Source: an uncultured Methanobrevibacter sp. (GTDB lineage: Archaea; Methanobacteriota; Methanobacteria; Methanobacteriales; Methanobacteriaceae). From it: a stretch of DNA of 27,774 bases. Below are positions 18,247 to 25,758 of this stretch, piece after piece. How positions within the stretch are numbered: position 1 is the stretch's first letter; the number at the start of each line of letters is the position of its first letter. A model generated the notes under the pieces. The model saw only the letters and a program-made list of their open reading frames with translations, searched no databases and was not told the origin of the DNA. The DNA lies in contig NZ_OMWA01000031.1 of NCBI RefSeq assembly GCF_900314615.1, forward strand, positions 1 to 27,774, read 5' to 3'. Both the position numbers and the translations under genes were made by a program.

Positions 18247-18753
18247 TAATGATTCAATTCTTTTATCCAAATCATTTAATTTTTCTTCAGTAGATTTCTG
18301 GAATTCTTCAGAAGATTTTTTAAATTCTTCAAAACTTTTATCTAAACTATCTACATTAGCAGTAGTTTCTGTAAATTTTGATTGAAGTTTTTCCAAATCC
18401 TGTGTAGTAGCTAAACCCCAGTTTTGAATCAATTCATCACTTTTCTCATCCAAAAAGGCATCTATCTTTTTAGAAAATGAATCAGTGTTTAAGTCAATAT
18501 CGCTTAATTTGATTTTGATTCTGTTTCCCATGGAATCCTTATTTTCTTTAGGAGCTGGTGGTTCATCTTTGGTTAAGTCATAACCTGTACCACTGGATCC
18601 GCCTAAAATCTGATTCATATGAGCATCAGCACTGGTTGGCACATAACTACGTAGTTTATTCATAGTTCCAGGACTATTTACTAAATAATAATAAACCAAG
18701 ATTACAATTGCAACAATTAATATAATTACAGCAACCGCTTCCATAGCATCCAT
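18235..18753 (-). CDS. Small membrane protein with coiled-coil tail
   Basis: A 172-aa protein I do not recognise. One N-terminal membrane helix (residues ~5-26, VAVIILIVAIVILVYYYL) is followed by a Ser/Gly/Pro-rich linker (SADAHMNQILGGSSGTGYD.., PPAPKENK), a middle domain (~75-105: IKIKLSDIDLN, AFLDEKSDELIQNWG), and a predicted coiled coil from ~115 to the end (Lys/Glu heptads, EKLNDLDKRIESLENK). Start ATG with GGTGG upstream. It lies 8 nt after a second gene of the same design, so the two are one operon and may form a membrane complex. Which side the coiled coil faces is not clear; few positive residues flank the helix. Confidence 0.75.
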   Translation of the reverse strand: MDAMEAVAVIILIVAIVILVYYYLVNSPGTMNKLRSYVPTSADAHMNQILGGSSGTGYDLTKDEPPAPKENKDSMGNRIKIKLSDIDLNTDSFSKKIDAFLDEKSDELIQNWGLATTQDLEKLQSKFTETTANVDSLDKSFEEFKKSSEEFQKSTEEKLNDLDKRIESLENK

Positions 18754-18761
18754 GTTACCAC

Positions 18762-19187
18762 CTATTTATTCATTTTTCGAAGTTTTTCTTCTTTTTCTTC
18801 AATTTCTTTAAGCATTTTTTCTAATTTTCTCTGTTCAGTTTCAGCTTCGAGTCTTGCTAATCTTTCATTAATTTCAGAGTGCAAGTAACCGACATTGCTT
18901 CTTACTTCAGTAGTAGATTGTCTGATAGCTGAAAGACTGTCTTGTTGCTCCTGCGGTAAAGGAATTGGATTATCCATTAATCTTTTAGATTCAATATCTT
19001 TTTCGACCATGGACATTTTTTTAAGTTCAATTTCTTTTTCAAGCATTAAAATAGAGTTTTTAGATTGCGCAACTTTTCTCCATTGGAAAACAATTATAAT
19101 CAGGACAATAGCAATAATAATTATGATAATTAAAGAAAAAACCATTGTATCATTTGCCAGCAACTGATTTATTGCAGAACTATCCAT
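18762..19187 (-). CDS. Small membrane protein with coiled-coil tail (partner)
   Basis: A 141-aa protein I do not recognise. A very hydrophobic helix (residues ~16-35, with six Ile in a row) is followed by the basic segment QWRKVAQSK, which places the tail in the cytoplasm by the positive-inside rule. Heptad-like helices follow at ~45-65 and ~95-141 (RLARLEAETEQRKLEKML.., ending EEKLRKMNK). Start ATG with GGAGGTA 4 nt upstream. It is the first gene of a two-gene operon, divergent from methionine aminopeptidase across ~97 nt. Confidence 0.75.
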   Translation of the reverse strand: MDSSAINQLLANDTMVFSLIIIIIIAIVLIIIVFQWRKVAQSKNSILMLEKEIELKKMSMVEKDIESKRLMDNPIPLPQEQQDSLSAIRQSTTEVRSNVGYLHSEINERLARLEAETEQRKLEKMLKEIEEKEEKLRKMNK

Positions 19188-19216
19188 ATTTTACCTCCAA
19201 TTTTTATAAACTAGTT

Positions 19217-19247
19217 TAATAATAAATATAATATATAGTTTATTTAA
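19217..19247. promoter_or_regulatory. Divergent TATA region (coiled-coil operon and map)
   Basis: A nearly symmetrical AT tract offers AACTATATATTATA on the - strand and TAAATATAATATATAG on the + strand, each about 40-60 nt upstream of a start codon. The boxes for the two operons appear to overlap. Confidence 0.4.
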
Positions 19248-19284
19248 TATAAAATTAATTATTTATTCAAGAAGGTAAAAATTT

Positions 19285-20202
19285 ATGATAGAATCATATA
19301 TACAGGCCGGAAAATTGGCTTCCAAAATACGTGAAGAAGCTTCAAAAATGATTACAGACGGAACTTTGGTTTTGGACTTAGTAAATTATGTAGAAAGTGA
19401 AATATTAAAAGGTGGTGCTGAAATTGCATTTCCATGTAATGTATCCATTAACGAATATGCTGCACACTACACCTCCCCAGCAGGAGATGAAACCCGATTT
19501 AAAGCTGGAGATATGGTTAAATTAGATTTAGGTGCAATGATTGACGGATACATTGCAGATACCGCTGTTACTGTACTTGCAAGCGGAAATATGGATGAAA
19601 ACTATACTCAGGATGAAATCAATTTGCATGAAGAGATCATAGAAGCATCAGCTGCAGGACTTGAAGCGGCAATTGCAACCGTCAGAGCAGGAGTTGAAAT
19701 ATCAAAAATCGGTGAGGCAGTTCATGAAGCAATATCCGAATATCACTTAAATCCGATTTTCAACCTTATGGGTCACAGTCTGGAGCAGTACAATTTACAT
19801 GCTGGAATATCAATTCCAAATTATGACAATAACGATAACTTTAAATTAGACGAAGGACAGGCTGTAGCAATAGAACCGTTTGCAACAAATGGAGAAGGAA
19901 TGGTTAATGATGCACCAGGACATTACATTTTCTCATACATGGCAAACAAGCCGTTTAGAATGAAAAGTACACAAAGAGTATTGAAATATATACAAAACAA
20001 TCACAGATATGTCCCATTTTCAGGCAGATGGATTACCGATGAATTTGGTGAAAGAAAAGGTGCAATCGCTTTAAAACAGCTATCAGATGCAATGGCAATA
20101 TATCCATATGCGCCGCTTCGTGAAAAACAGAACTGCTTTGTAAGTCAAAAGGAACATACAATAATTGTTGAAAAAGAAGGCTGTACTGTAACAACCATTT
20201 AA
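19285..20202 (+). CDS. map: Methionine aminopeptidase, archaeal type II
   Basis: A 305-aa cytoplasmic metalloenzyme that removes the initiator Met from new proteins. The pita-bread fold ligands are all present: Asp81 (VKLDLGA), Asp92 (IADTAVTV), His164 (MGHSLEQYNLH), Glu197 (AIEPFAT) and Glu290 (SQKEHTII). His61 (YAAHYTSP) and His172 match the substrate-binding His residues. The ~65-residue insert after His172 marks the type II archaeal/eukaryotic form. Length matches the Pyrococcus enzyme. A weak ribosome binding site (AAGGT) lies ~7 nt before the ATG. It converges on the small surface gene, sharing the palindrome at 20212-20231. Confidence 0.95.
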   Translation: MIESYIQAGKLASKIREEASKMITDGTLVLDLVNYVESEILKGGAEIAFPCNVSINEYAAHYTSPAGDETRFKAGDMVKLDLGAMIDGYIADTAVTVLASGNMDENYTQDEINLHEEIIEASAAGLEAAIATVRAGVEISKIGEAVHEAISEYHLNPIFNLMGHSLEQYNLHAGISIPNYDNNDNFKLDEGQAVAIEPFATNGEGMVNDAPGHYIFSYMANKPFRMKSTQRVLKYIQNNHRYVPFSGRWITDEFGERKGAIALKQLSDAMAIYPYAPLREKQNCFVSQKEHTIIVEKEGCTVTTI

Positions 20203-20231
20203 AATTAAAAAAAGGAGTTTTAAAACTCCTT
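20203..20231 (-). terminator. Palindromic stem-loop plus U-tract terminator
   Basis: A 20-nt perfect palindrome (20212-20231, AAGGAGTTTT/AAAACTCCTT) followed on the - strand by TTTTTTTAATTTT. It touches the stop codon of the small surface gene (20230-20232). The + strand lacks a U-tract after it, so it serves mainly the - strand. Confidence 0.7.
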
Positions 20232-21234
20232 AAACTCTATAATAATATCTTATTAACTGAGCAGTAGCTTTTGCTTTTCCATATGAGGCAACAACATTAA
20301 ATTTACCTGATTTTAAAGGTGTTTTCAGTGTAAAAGTTGCAATTCCTTTTTTATTTGTTTTAGCGGTGTAAGTTTTTTTATTGAACTTAACTTTAACTTT
20401 CTTGTTTTTTGATACTTTACCTTTATTGTCAAGCAGTTTAACCTTGAATTTAAATGTTTTTGAAAGTTTTTTAGCACCGAACTGAGTTAATGGTATTAAA
20501 GTCGGCTTAACAATAACCTTATTAATGACCATGAAATCCTTATACTGTGCAGTTACCAAGTAAGATCCAGGCTGGAAATTAATTTTTAACTTTGCATACC
20601 CATTTTTATCAGTTTTAACAGTTTGTTTTTTAAGGTTTACTGTAAAAGTAACTTTCTGATTAGCTTTAACAGGTTTTCCATCATCTCCATATACACGAAC
20701 TGTGTATGATTTGCCGCTGTTAAAGTAGACATTATAGTCCTTATTTCCGCTTAAAACATCAAATACTTGGATAGTATCGTTTGTAATTTCTGAAGTTACA
20801 ATATTCATCAGATAAAGTGTGTGAGTACCTTTATTCAACGGCAATAGAAATAGAGCAACACCATTGGAGTTGGTTGTAGCATTGACACCTACAAACAGAG
20901 AATCAACACCGCAATATACGATAGTATCTTTTAAAGGAGTTCCATTTTCATCTAAAAAAGTTGCGGAGTATTCCACCCCATTTACATACCTTTTAGTAAC
21001 TTTACCTGTTTTTATAGTGCTTGTGTTATCATTGACTGCATCCGAATAATCAACTGAAAGAGTTGAATCATCAGAAGTTTCAACAACATCATCAGCATTT
21101 GTAGTAGCAATGACGCTACCATCTACCGAATTAGAAATAATATCTGTACTGTTTTCATCTGCTGCAAAAGATACACCTGCAGATAACAGAACAGCAAAAA
21201 TTATGAAAAATAAGAAATATTTATTTAATCTAAT
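20230..21234 (-). CDS. Small secreted protein of wall-type Ig-like domains, ATT start proposed
   Basis: A 334-aa protein. An N-terminal signal peptide (RLNKYFLFF..LLSAGVSFA, mature from ADENSTD) leads into an acidic Ser/Thr/Asp linker (~25-85), one Ig-like domain (VNGVEYSATFLDENGTP..), and two Lys-rich terminal domains (KVTFTVNLKKQTVKTDKNGYAKL; KKVKVKFNKKTYTAKTNKKGIATF) clearly related to the last two domains of the 1442-aa adhesin. It has no beta-helix, so it is essentially a secreted 'anchor' module. Between the upstream stop (TAA) and the mature domains there is no in-frame ATG, GTG or TTG until GTG at 20976, which would remove the signal peptide. GGGGGG (21240-21245), 5 nt, then ATT at 21234 matches the layout of its neighbours. 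It could instead be a gene that has lost its start codon. Confidence 0.8.
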   Translation of the reverse strand: MRLNKYFLFFIIFAVLLSAGVSFAADENSTDIISNSVDGSVIATTNADDVVETSDDSTLSVDYSDAVNDNTSTIKTGKVTKRYVNGVEYSATFLDENGTPLKDTIVYCGVDSLFVGVNATTNSNGVALFLLPLNKGTHTLYLMNIVTSEITNDTIQVFDVLSGNKDYNVYFNSGKSYTVRVYGDDGKPVKANQKVTFTVNLKKQTVKTDKNGYAKLKINFQPGSYLVTAQYKDFMVINKVIVKPTLIPLTQFGAKKLSKTFKFKVKLLDNKGKVSKNKKVKVKFNKKTYTAKTNKKGIATFTLKTPLKSGKFNVVASYGKAKATAQLIRYYYRV

Positions 21235-21280
21235 ATAATCCCCCCATGTAAAATATACATCACTATTTGGGAGAAAAGAT

Positions 21281-21290
21281 ATTTAAAAGT
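21281..21290 (-). promoter_or_regulatory. Candidate TATA box for the small surface gene
   Basis: The - strand reads ACTTTTAAAT(ATC) ~47 nt upstream of the proposed ATT start. The short leader also holds ATGTA/TACAT arms (about 21246-21259) just before the G-run, which could fold near the ribosome binding site. Confidence 0.35.
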
Positions 21291-21298
21291 AATGATTA

Positions 21299-21328
21299 AA
21301 AAAAAAGAGAAAAAAAGAAAGAAGAAAA
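21299..21328 (-). terminator. Long pyrimidine/U-tract terminator of the frh operon
   Basis: Immediately after the frhB stop, the - strand is an unbroken T/C run of about 30 nt with T stretches of 7 and 10. There is no hairpin. This is the canonical archaeal terminator, unlike the stem-loops after the surface genes. Confidence 0.65.
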
Positions 21329-21329
21329 A

Positions 21330-22181
21330 TTAGTATTCCACAGGAAGTGGTAATCCTAATTTAGCTCTTCTTTCACGTTCTTTGCCGTTTTTGTCTTTCT
21401 TACCTTTAGCTAATTTTTCAAGTAAAGGAAGACCTGGTTTTACTTCGTCCATTGGTTTTGTTTCAATTAAACCAGCGTCAACAGCAGCTTTGAATATTGA
21501 TTCACCGTCATCAGTTCTGGTTAAAACAGTAGACCATCCGTCAGGAGATCCTACAGAACCGGTTGATACGTCAGCCCATTCAGCAACGTAATCCATACAG
21601 ATGTTACATCCAGCTTGTTCGTATCCGTGGGTTTCTTTGATAGCTAAACCTGAGTCTTCGCCATCTTTAGTTAACCAGAATTTTCCTTTTCCAATGTCCA
21701 TTTTAGTAGCATCGGTTAAGCTGTCGAATCCTAATTTTGCGGTTGCAAAAGTGTCAAGAGAAGCCATAGGGAAGTTTTCCATACAGTAGATACCAATCAT
21801 TAATTTGATTTTGTCAACGACAAATCTAGTGAATGGATAAGCTTGTGCTTTTCTTAAACCTTGGGTTTGACATGGAGTTGCAACAACACCGACTTTTTCT
21901 AATCCGTATTGACGGGTTGCGGTTTTTACAGCAGATAAAGTTGGGGACATTGAGTATTTGGTTCCTGCAGCTGCGATAACTTCATCAGCAGAAGTTACTA
22001 CAGTAGGAATAGGTCTCCAATCTTCATCAGGAGTTCCAGCTACAACAGCACCTTCAATGATTCCTTCATCGAGTGCGTAACAGAGTAATGCTGAAACAAT
22101 TCCTCCGTCTTGTGATACTTCTAAAATTTTGCTATCAGTAGATCTAGCAGATAATGCTTCTTTGTAAGTACCTAATGGCAT
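21330..22181 (-). CDS. frhB: Coenzyme F420 hydrogenase, beta subunit
   Basis: A 283-aa iron-sulfur flavoprotein that binds FAD, a [4Fe-4S] cluster and F420, passing electrons from the hydrogenase core to F420. Family features: SQDGGIVSALL near the N-terminus, AAAGTKYSMSP, the cluster/FAD region GVVATPCQTQGLRK and IGIYCMENFP, then GYEQAGCNICMDY and WADVSTGSVGSPDGWSTV. The C-terminus is Lys/Arg-rich. ATG at 22181 is chosen, with AGGAGG 7 nt before it; a TTG two codons earlier is too near the Shine-Dalgarno. That Shine-Dalgarno overlaps the frhG stop, so the genes are translationally close. Last gene of frhADGB. Confidence 0.97.
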   Translation of the reverse strand: MPLGTYKEALSARSTDSKILEVSQDGGIVSALLCYALDEGIIEGAVVAGTPDEDWRPIPTVVTSADEVIAAAGTKYSMSPTLSAVKTATRQYGLEKVGVVATPCQTQGLRKAQAYPFTRFVVDKIKLMIGIYCMENFPMASLDTFATAKLGFDSLTDATKMDIGKGKFWLTKDGEDSGLAIKETHGYEQAGCNICMDYVAEWADVSTGSVGSPDGWSTVLTRTDDGESIFKAAVDAGLIETKPMDEVKPGLPLLEKLAKGKKDKNGKERERRAKLGLPLPVEY

Positions 22182-22192
22182 GTTCAATCCTC

Positions 22193-23044
22193 CTATAATC
22201 CTGTTTCCTTTTTAATTTCTTTTATAGGTAACCATGCTCTTGGACACATTACATAACATGTTCCACATTTAATACATCTGTCCCTATCACAGCTAGGTCT
22301 ACCTTCAGAAAAGCCCATAGCTCTTGTAGGACAAGCTAGAGCACAAGTTCCACATCCAGAACATAATCCGTTACGGATAATGTTAGTTAATACATCACAG
22401 CCGCATCCAGTGTTACAAGCAGCTTTATCAATAGCTGGTTGTAAGTATTCTAAATTACCTTCACATAATGCAACTACAGTTTTTGCAATCATTTCAGGTG
22501 CTACAGGACAACCAGGAAGTGCTAAATCAACTTTAACTAATGAACTTACAGGCACGAAAGATTCGTGTTTAGGTTGTGCTTGTTGACCTCCACGAGCGAA
22601 GGTGGTGAAACAACCGGTCATAGCACAGGAACCGAATGCACAAATTAAAGCAGATTTTTTTCTTGCTTCTTGAATTTCGTGAAGACTGTGTTCATCTTGT
22701 AAACAAACAGATCCTTCAATTAAACATAAGTCCATTTCTGGCATTTCTTCTGCAAAAGTACCGTGAATCCATTTGTCAACTAAAGTTTGTCCGTATACAA
22801 TGTCTACCATGTCAGTTAAAACAGTGGATAAAATGTCATAGTTTTCGGTTAAAGACATTGCATCACCAGTACAACCACTTAAGTGTATGTAACCAATACG
22901 TGGTTTTGCAGCAGCTGCTTCAGGTTCTGCAGCAGGTGCAGTTTCAACAGGTGTTTCAACAGGAGCAGCTTCAACTTTTTCTTCTACTTTTGGTTTTGCT
23001 GGTTCAGCTGAACCGCCAAAAGCTTTTTTCAATTTATCAAACAT
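22193..23044 (-). CDS. frhG: Coenzyme F420 hydrogenase, gamma (small) subunit
   Basis: A 283-aa electron-transfer subunit. The hydrogenase small-subunit core (IGYIHLSGCTGDAMSL, EGSVCLQDEHS, FGSCAMTGCFTTFA, PGCPVAPEMI) ligates the proximal cluster. A C-terminal ferredoxin domain with two CxxCxxCxxxCP-type motifs (CSGCGTCALACP and CIKCGTCYVMCP) holds two more [4Fe-4S] clusters leading to FrhB. Residues ~1-46 are a Lys-rich then Ala/Pro/Glu-rich extension before the conserved fold. Start ATG overlaps the frhD stop (TAATG), with GGGGT upstream. Confidence 0.96.
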   Translation of the reverse strand: MFDKLKKAFGGSAEPAKPKVEEKVEAAPVETPVETAPAAEPEAAAAKPRIGYIHLSGCTGDAMSLTENYDILSTVLTDMVDIVYGQTLVDKWIHGTFAEEMPEMDLCLIEGSVCLQDEHSLHEIQEARKKSALICAFGSCAMTGCFTTFARGGQQAQPKHESFVPVSSLVKVDLALPGCPVAPEMIAKTVVALCEGNLEYLQPAIDKAACNTGCGCDVLTNIIRNGLCSGCGTCALACPTRAMGFSEGRPSCDRDRCIKCGTCYVMCPRAWLPIKEIKKETGL

Positions 23045-23613
23045 TATTTTACCCCGATTTCATTTAAAATAAGATCAATAGCTTTAGGAACTGCCTTTTC
23101 TACAGGCTCTGTTAAACCCATATCTACATCCGGAGTTGGTATTTCGGCTGGTTTACAACCTACTACAACTACTTCGCATTTTTCAGAGATTTTTTGAAGA
23201 GGTTCCTCAACAGTCATTCCGTGAGGGTTATCATATTTTCCTATCTGCATAACATTCGGATCAAATGAATCAACTGTTCCAGGTTCTGCATTAAACTCAA
23301 CTACATCAATAACTATCAGCTTTTTCCAATCGTACTCAGCATATAACGGGAAAAAGTTTGTAGGAGCTGCTGTTCCACCGTCAACAAATTGAACAGAATC
23401 CGGTAAAGTTATACCTTCAAATTTCTTTTCTATTTGAGCTAAAATATCCTTATCAAATTCATCCTCTACATAGGAAGTAACCGCAGGGTCATAATAATCA
23501 TTTTTATCATCAGTGTATTTTTGCAAAAGATTTATAACAATTGGACCGAATCCATCATCTTTGAATAATACATTTCCACAACCGACAACGATTATATCCG
23601 AATCATAAGGCAT
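23044..23613 (-). CDS. frhD: F420-reducing hydrogenase maturation endopeptidase
   Basis: A 189-aa protease of the HycI/FrhD family that trims the C-terminus of FrhA once nickel is in place. Motifs: VGCGNVLFKDDGFGP (nickel-sensing acidic residue), VDGGTAAPTNFF, IVIDVVEFN with the second acidic ligand, NPHGMTVEE with the metal-binding His, and VVVGCKPAEI near the end. The gene sits 18 nt after frhA with GGAGG before its ATG and overlaps frhG by one base. Compared with bacterial homologues it has an insert (~35-65) rich in Asp/Lys. Confidence 0.95.
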   Translation of the reverse strand: MPYDSDIIVVGCGNVLFKDDGFGPIVINLLQKYTDDKNDYYDPAVTSYVEDEFDKDILAQIEKKFEGITLPDSVQFVDGGTAAPTNFFPLYAEYDWKKLIVIDVVEFNAEPGTVDSFDPNVMQIGKYDNPHGMTVEEPLQKISEKCEVVVVGCKPAEIPTPDVDMGLTEPVEKAVPKAIDLILNEIGVK

Positions 23614-23631
23614 TTAATTCCTCCAATAAAA

Positions 23632-24846
23632 CTAGATTCTCACCATTTCATTTTTAAGAATGGATTTATCTTCATCGTCAACTACCATTACGTGAGTAGC
23701 ACATGATAAACATGGGTCGTATGCTCTGATTACATGTGGACCAAACTCATGGTGGAATCCTTCAGTTGCAGGACCCATAGTTGGAATGTTCCAAGTAGTT
23801 GGTACAATTGCAGAGTAGAATTGAGTTTTTCCTTCTACAACTTTTGCCATATGTACATCAGTTCCTCTAGGACCTTCGATTACACCAAATCCTAATTCAC
23901 CAGTACCTCTTTTATCGTAACTTACGTTTGCAGGAGCAGAAGTGTCAAGTGCATCTAATGCTTCCATACATGCGTCGTAGTTTTTGAGCATTTCGTCAGC
24001 ACGTGCAACGTGTTGAGCGATTACACCTTTGTCTTTGAATCCTTGGAATTTTTCCATTCTTGCTCTAGGACCAGTTTCTACATTGTTACCTTCCCATAAA
24101 GGAATAACGGAGCAAGCTCTTGTACCAATTTCTGGATCATCATACCATGCTTCAGGTAATACTTCAGAGAATTTGTCCATGTCAAATTCGTTGGTACCGT
24201 AAGTAGCATCCATAGCCATTAATGGTTGGTTAACTACACCTAAATCTTTTGGTAAACCTGCGTCGAGAACTAATCCTTTAATGAATTCTACATGTTCTTC
24301 GAGTTTTGGTCTGAGTGCAGTCATTCTTTCAATTAATCTGTCTTTAGTGAATGGAGTAATGTTTCTTGCCATACCACCGACTCTAATATCAGCAGGGTGG
24401 ATTCCTTCACCAGCACACATGTCTACAACATATTGTACAGTTTTTCTGATTTCACTTACACTGTCAACTGCAGTTGCGAAATTACTTTCGTTAGTAATAT
24501 CTGGAGCAACTAAGAAGTGGTGAATAGCTGCACTGTTAATACCATGTGCTGCTGCAGTAGCTTTTCTTAACAATTTAGCAGCTGTAGGAATTTCAATTCC
24601 TAATGCCATATCCATTGCTTCAGCAGAAGCTAATGTGTGTGGAATTGGACATACTCCACAAATTCTTTGACATAAAACAGGAGCTGTTTCAGGAGCTTTG
24701 TTAAGAACCATCTTTTCTAAACCCCTAACAGGAGTTATACTAAAATACATACCTTTTGTAACAATCCCTTCATCGTCAACTTCCATGACCAATTCGGCAT
24801 GACCTTCTTGACGAGTTGTAGGAGATATAACTACTCTATCTTTCAA
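23632..24846 (-). CDS. frhA: Coenzyme F420 hydrogenase, alpha (large, NiFe) subunit
   Basis: A 404-aa catalytic subunit that splits H2 at a [NiFe] site. Ligands: RICGVCP with Cys63 and Cys66, and DPCLSCATH with Cys379 and Cys382. The 19 residues after the motif's His385 should be the tail removed by FrhD. The N-terminus VISPTTRQEGHAEL is typical. Start choice: TTG at 24846 with GAGGTG (24853-24858) 6 nt upstream. A longer reading from a TTG at 24870 would start above the Shine-Dalgarno and adds nothing conserved. Neither NiFe Cys pair contains selenocysteine. First gene of frhADGB, which supplies F420H2 to methanogenesis. Confidence 0.97.
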   Translation of the reverse strand: MKDRVVISPTTRQEGHAELVMEVDDEGIVTKGMYFSITPVRGLEKMVLNKAPETAPVLCQRICGVCPIPHTLASAEAMDMALGIEIPTAAKLLRKATAAAHGINSAAIHHFLVAPDITNESNFATAVDSVSEIRKTVQYVVDMCAGEGIHPADIRVGGMARNITPFTKDRLIERMTALRPKLEEHVEFIKGLVLDAGLPKDLGVVNQPLMAMDATYGTNEFDMDKFSEVLPEAWYDDPEIGTRACSVIPLWEGNNVETGPRARMEKFQGFKDKGVIAQHVARADEMLKNYDACMEALDALDTSAPANVSYDKRGTGELGFGVIEGPRGTDVHMAKVVEGKTQFYSAIVPTTWNIPTMGPATEGFHHEFGPHVIRAYDPCLSCATHVMVVDDEDKSILKNEMVRI

Positions 24847-24884
24847 ATATGTCACCTCAATTATTAGCAATTAGAAACTAACAT

Positions 24885-24896
24885 TTATTATATATG
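24885..24896 (-). promoter_or_regulatory. Candidate TATA box of the frh operon
   Basis: The - strand reads CATATATAATAAA about 40-50 nt upstream of the frhA TTG. Initiation ~25 nt downstream leaves a leader just long enough for the GAGGTG. Confidence 0.5.
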
Positions 24897-24934
24897 GTTA
24901 TTATTATTAATAAGTGATGTTGAAAAATAAATAT

Positions 24935-24950
24935 CGAAACATATATAATA
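24935..24950 (+). promoter_or_regulatory. BRE/TATA of the Ser/Gly-rich membrane protein gene
   Basis: CGAAAC followed by ATATATAATA is a good archaeal BRE and TATA pair, ~57-72 nt upstream of the start. The predicted leader is ~30 nt and contains AGGAGGG. It is divergent from the frh promoter, with the two boxes ~45 nt apart. Confidence 0.55.
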
Positions 24951-25005
24951 GATAAAATTCAAATTAAGTTTATTATAAAATATAATTATTATAGGAGGGA
25001 AAAAA

Positions 25006-25539
25006 TTGGATAAAGCAAACATTATAATTTCTGTAATTATCGTATTATGTATTGCGGCAGCAGTTGCTGCATATGGTATAACTAATAGTGATAATCCAAT
25101 ATTCTCTGATTTATCAAGTATGTCATCCAATAACAATGGAAACGGACTTGGAAATAACACCACAAACCCAACCAATACCAGCTCTGTAGCTGTAACTAAT
25201 GGTGGAGGAAGCAGCAACGCTGGTTCCGGTTCTGGAGCATCAAGTGGAAGTTCCTACGGAGGCAGTAGTAGCAGCAGTAGTAGTTCAGCATCAAGCTACG
25301 ATAGTGGAAGCAGTAATTCAGGATCCAGTTCCAATTCTGGATCAAGTTCTAGTGGTACTTCCTTATCATACTCATCAGCACAAAGTATTGCTAACAGTGC
25401 TGTAGGCGAACCTGGATGCTATGCTGGAAGTGTTTACTATTCAGGTGGATATTGGTATGCTACAATCTACGATGAAGACGGAAATGCAGTAGATAGCATC
25501 ATGATTAGTGATGCAACAGGTAGCGTAAGTAGAGGATAA
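25006..25539 (+). CDS. Ser/Gly-rich membrane-anchored protein with PepSY-like C-terminus
   Basis: A 177-aa protein. Residues ~5-24 are a hydrophobic N-terminal anchor or signal. Residues ~35-118 are a low-complexity Asn/Ser/Gly linker (runs of Ser up to 8), probably glycosylated and wall-spanning. The last ~58 residues form a compact domain (SSAQSIANSAVGEPGCYAG, GGYWYATIYDEDGNAVDSIMISDATGSV) whose helix plus GYW..TI.D..G pattern resembles a PepSY fold; this is by eye only. The start is TTG with AGGAGGG 6 nt before it. It is divergent from frhA but no functional link is visible. Confidence 0.75.
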   Translation: MDKANIIISVIIVLCIAAAVAAYGITNSDNPIFSDLSSMSSNNNGNGLGNNTTNPTNTSSVAVTNGGGSSNAGSGSGASSGSSYGGSSSSSSSSASSYDSGSSNSGSSSNSGSSSSGTSLSYSSAQSIANSAVGEPGCYAGSVYYSGGYWYATIYDEDGNAVDSIMISDATGSVSRG

Positions 25540-25582
25540 ATTAATTTAATTCTTTTCTTTTATTTTTTTAGAAAAATAGATA

Positions 25583-25592
25583 ACTATATATA
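25583..25592 (+). promoter_or_regulatory. TATA box for the tandem tRNA-Arg genes
   Basis: ACTATATATA lies ~36-45 nt upstream of the first tRNA-Arg. Transcription would begin around 25617 and could read through both tRNAs. Confidence 0.45.
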
Positions 25593-25627
25593 ATAAGAAA
25601 AATAAAATTATTATTGTTGTATATGTG

Positions 25628-25701
25628 GGGCCCGTAGCCTAGCTGGATAGGGCGTCGGACTTCTAATCCGAAGACCCCGGGTTCAAATCCCGGCGGGTCC
25701 G
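25628..25701 (+). tRNA. tRNA-Arg (TCT)
   Basis: A 74-nt cloverleaf with acceptor GGGCCCG/CGGGTCC, D-arm GTAGCCTAGCTGGAT, anticodon loop CTTCTAA (TCT), T-loop GTTCAAAT and discriminator G. It reads AGA, the arginine codon seen most in the genes here. No CCA is encoded. Confidence 0.95.
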
Positions 25702-25758
25702 CTCCCAACACAATTTGACTTTTTTTGAAATATTTTTTTACAAAATTTGTTATTTTAT

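Noticed and set aside
22636..23067. 143-aa + strand frame opposite frhG
   Set aside because: Gln/Leu-rich shadow of the frhG coding strand; frhG is certain and no promoter or ribosome binding site supports the other strand.
24847..24870. Longer FrhA starting at TTG 24870
   Set aside because: The GAGGTG at 24853-24858 would lie inside the coding region; starting at 24846 fits both this site and the usual FrhA N-terminus.
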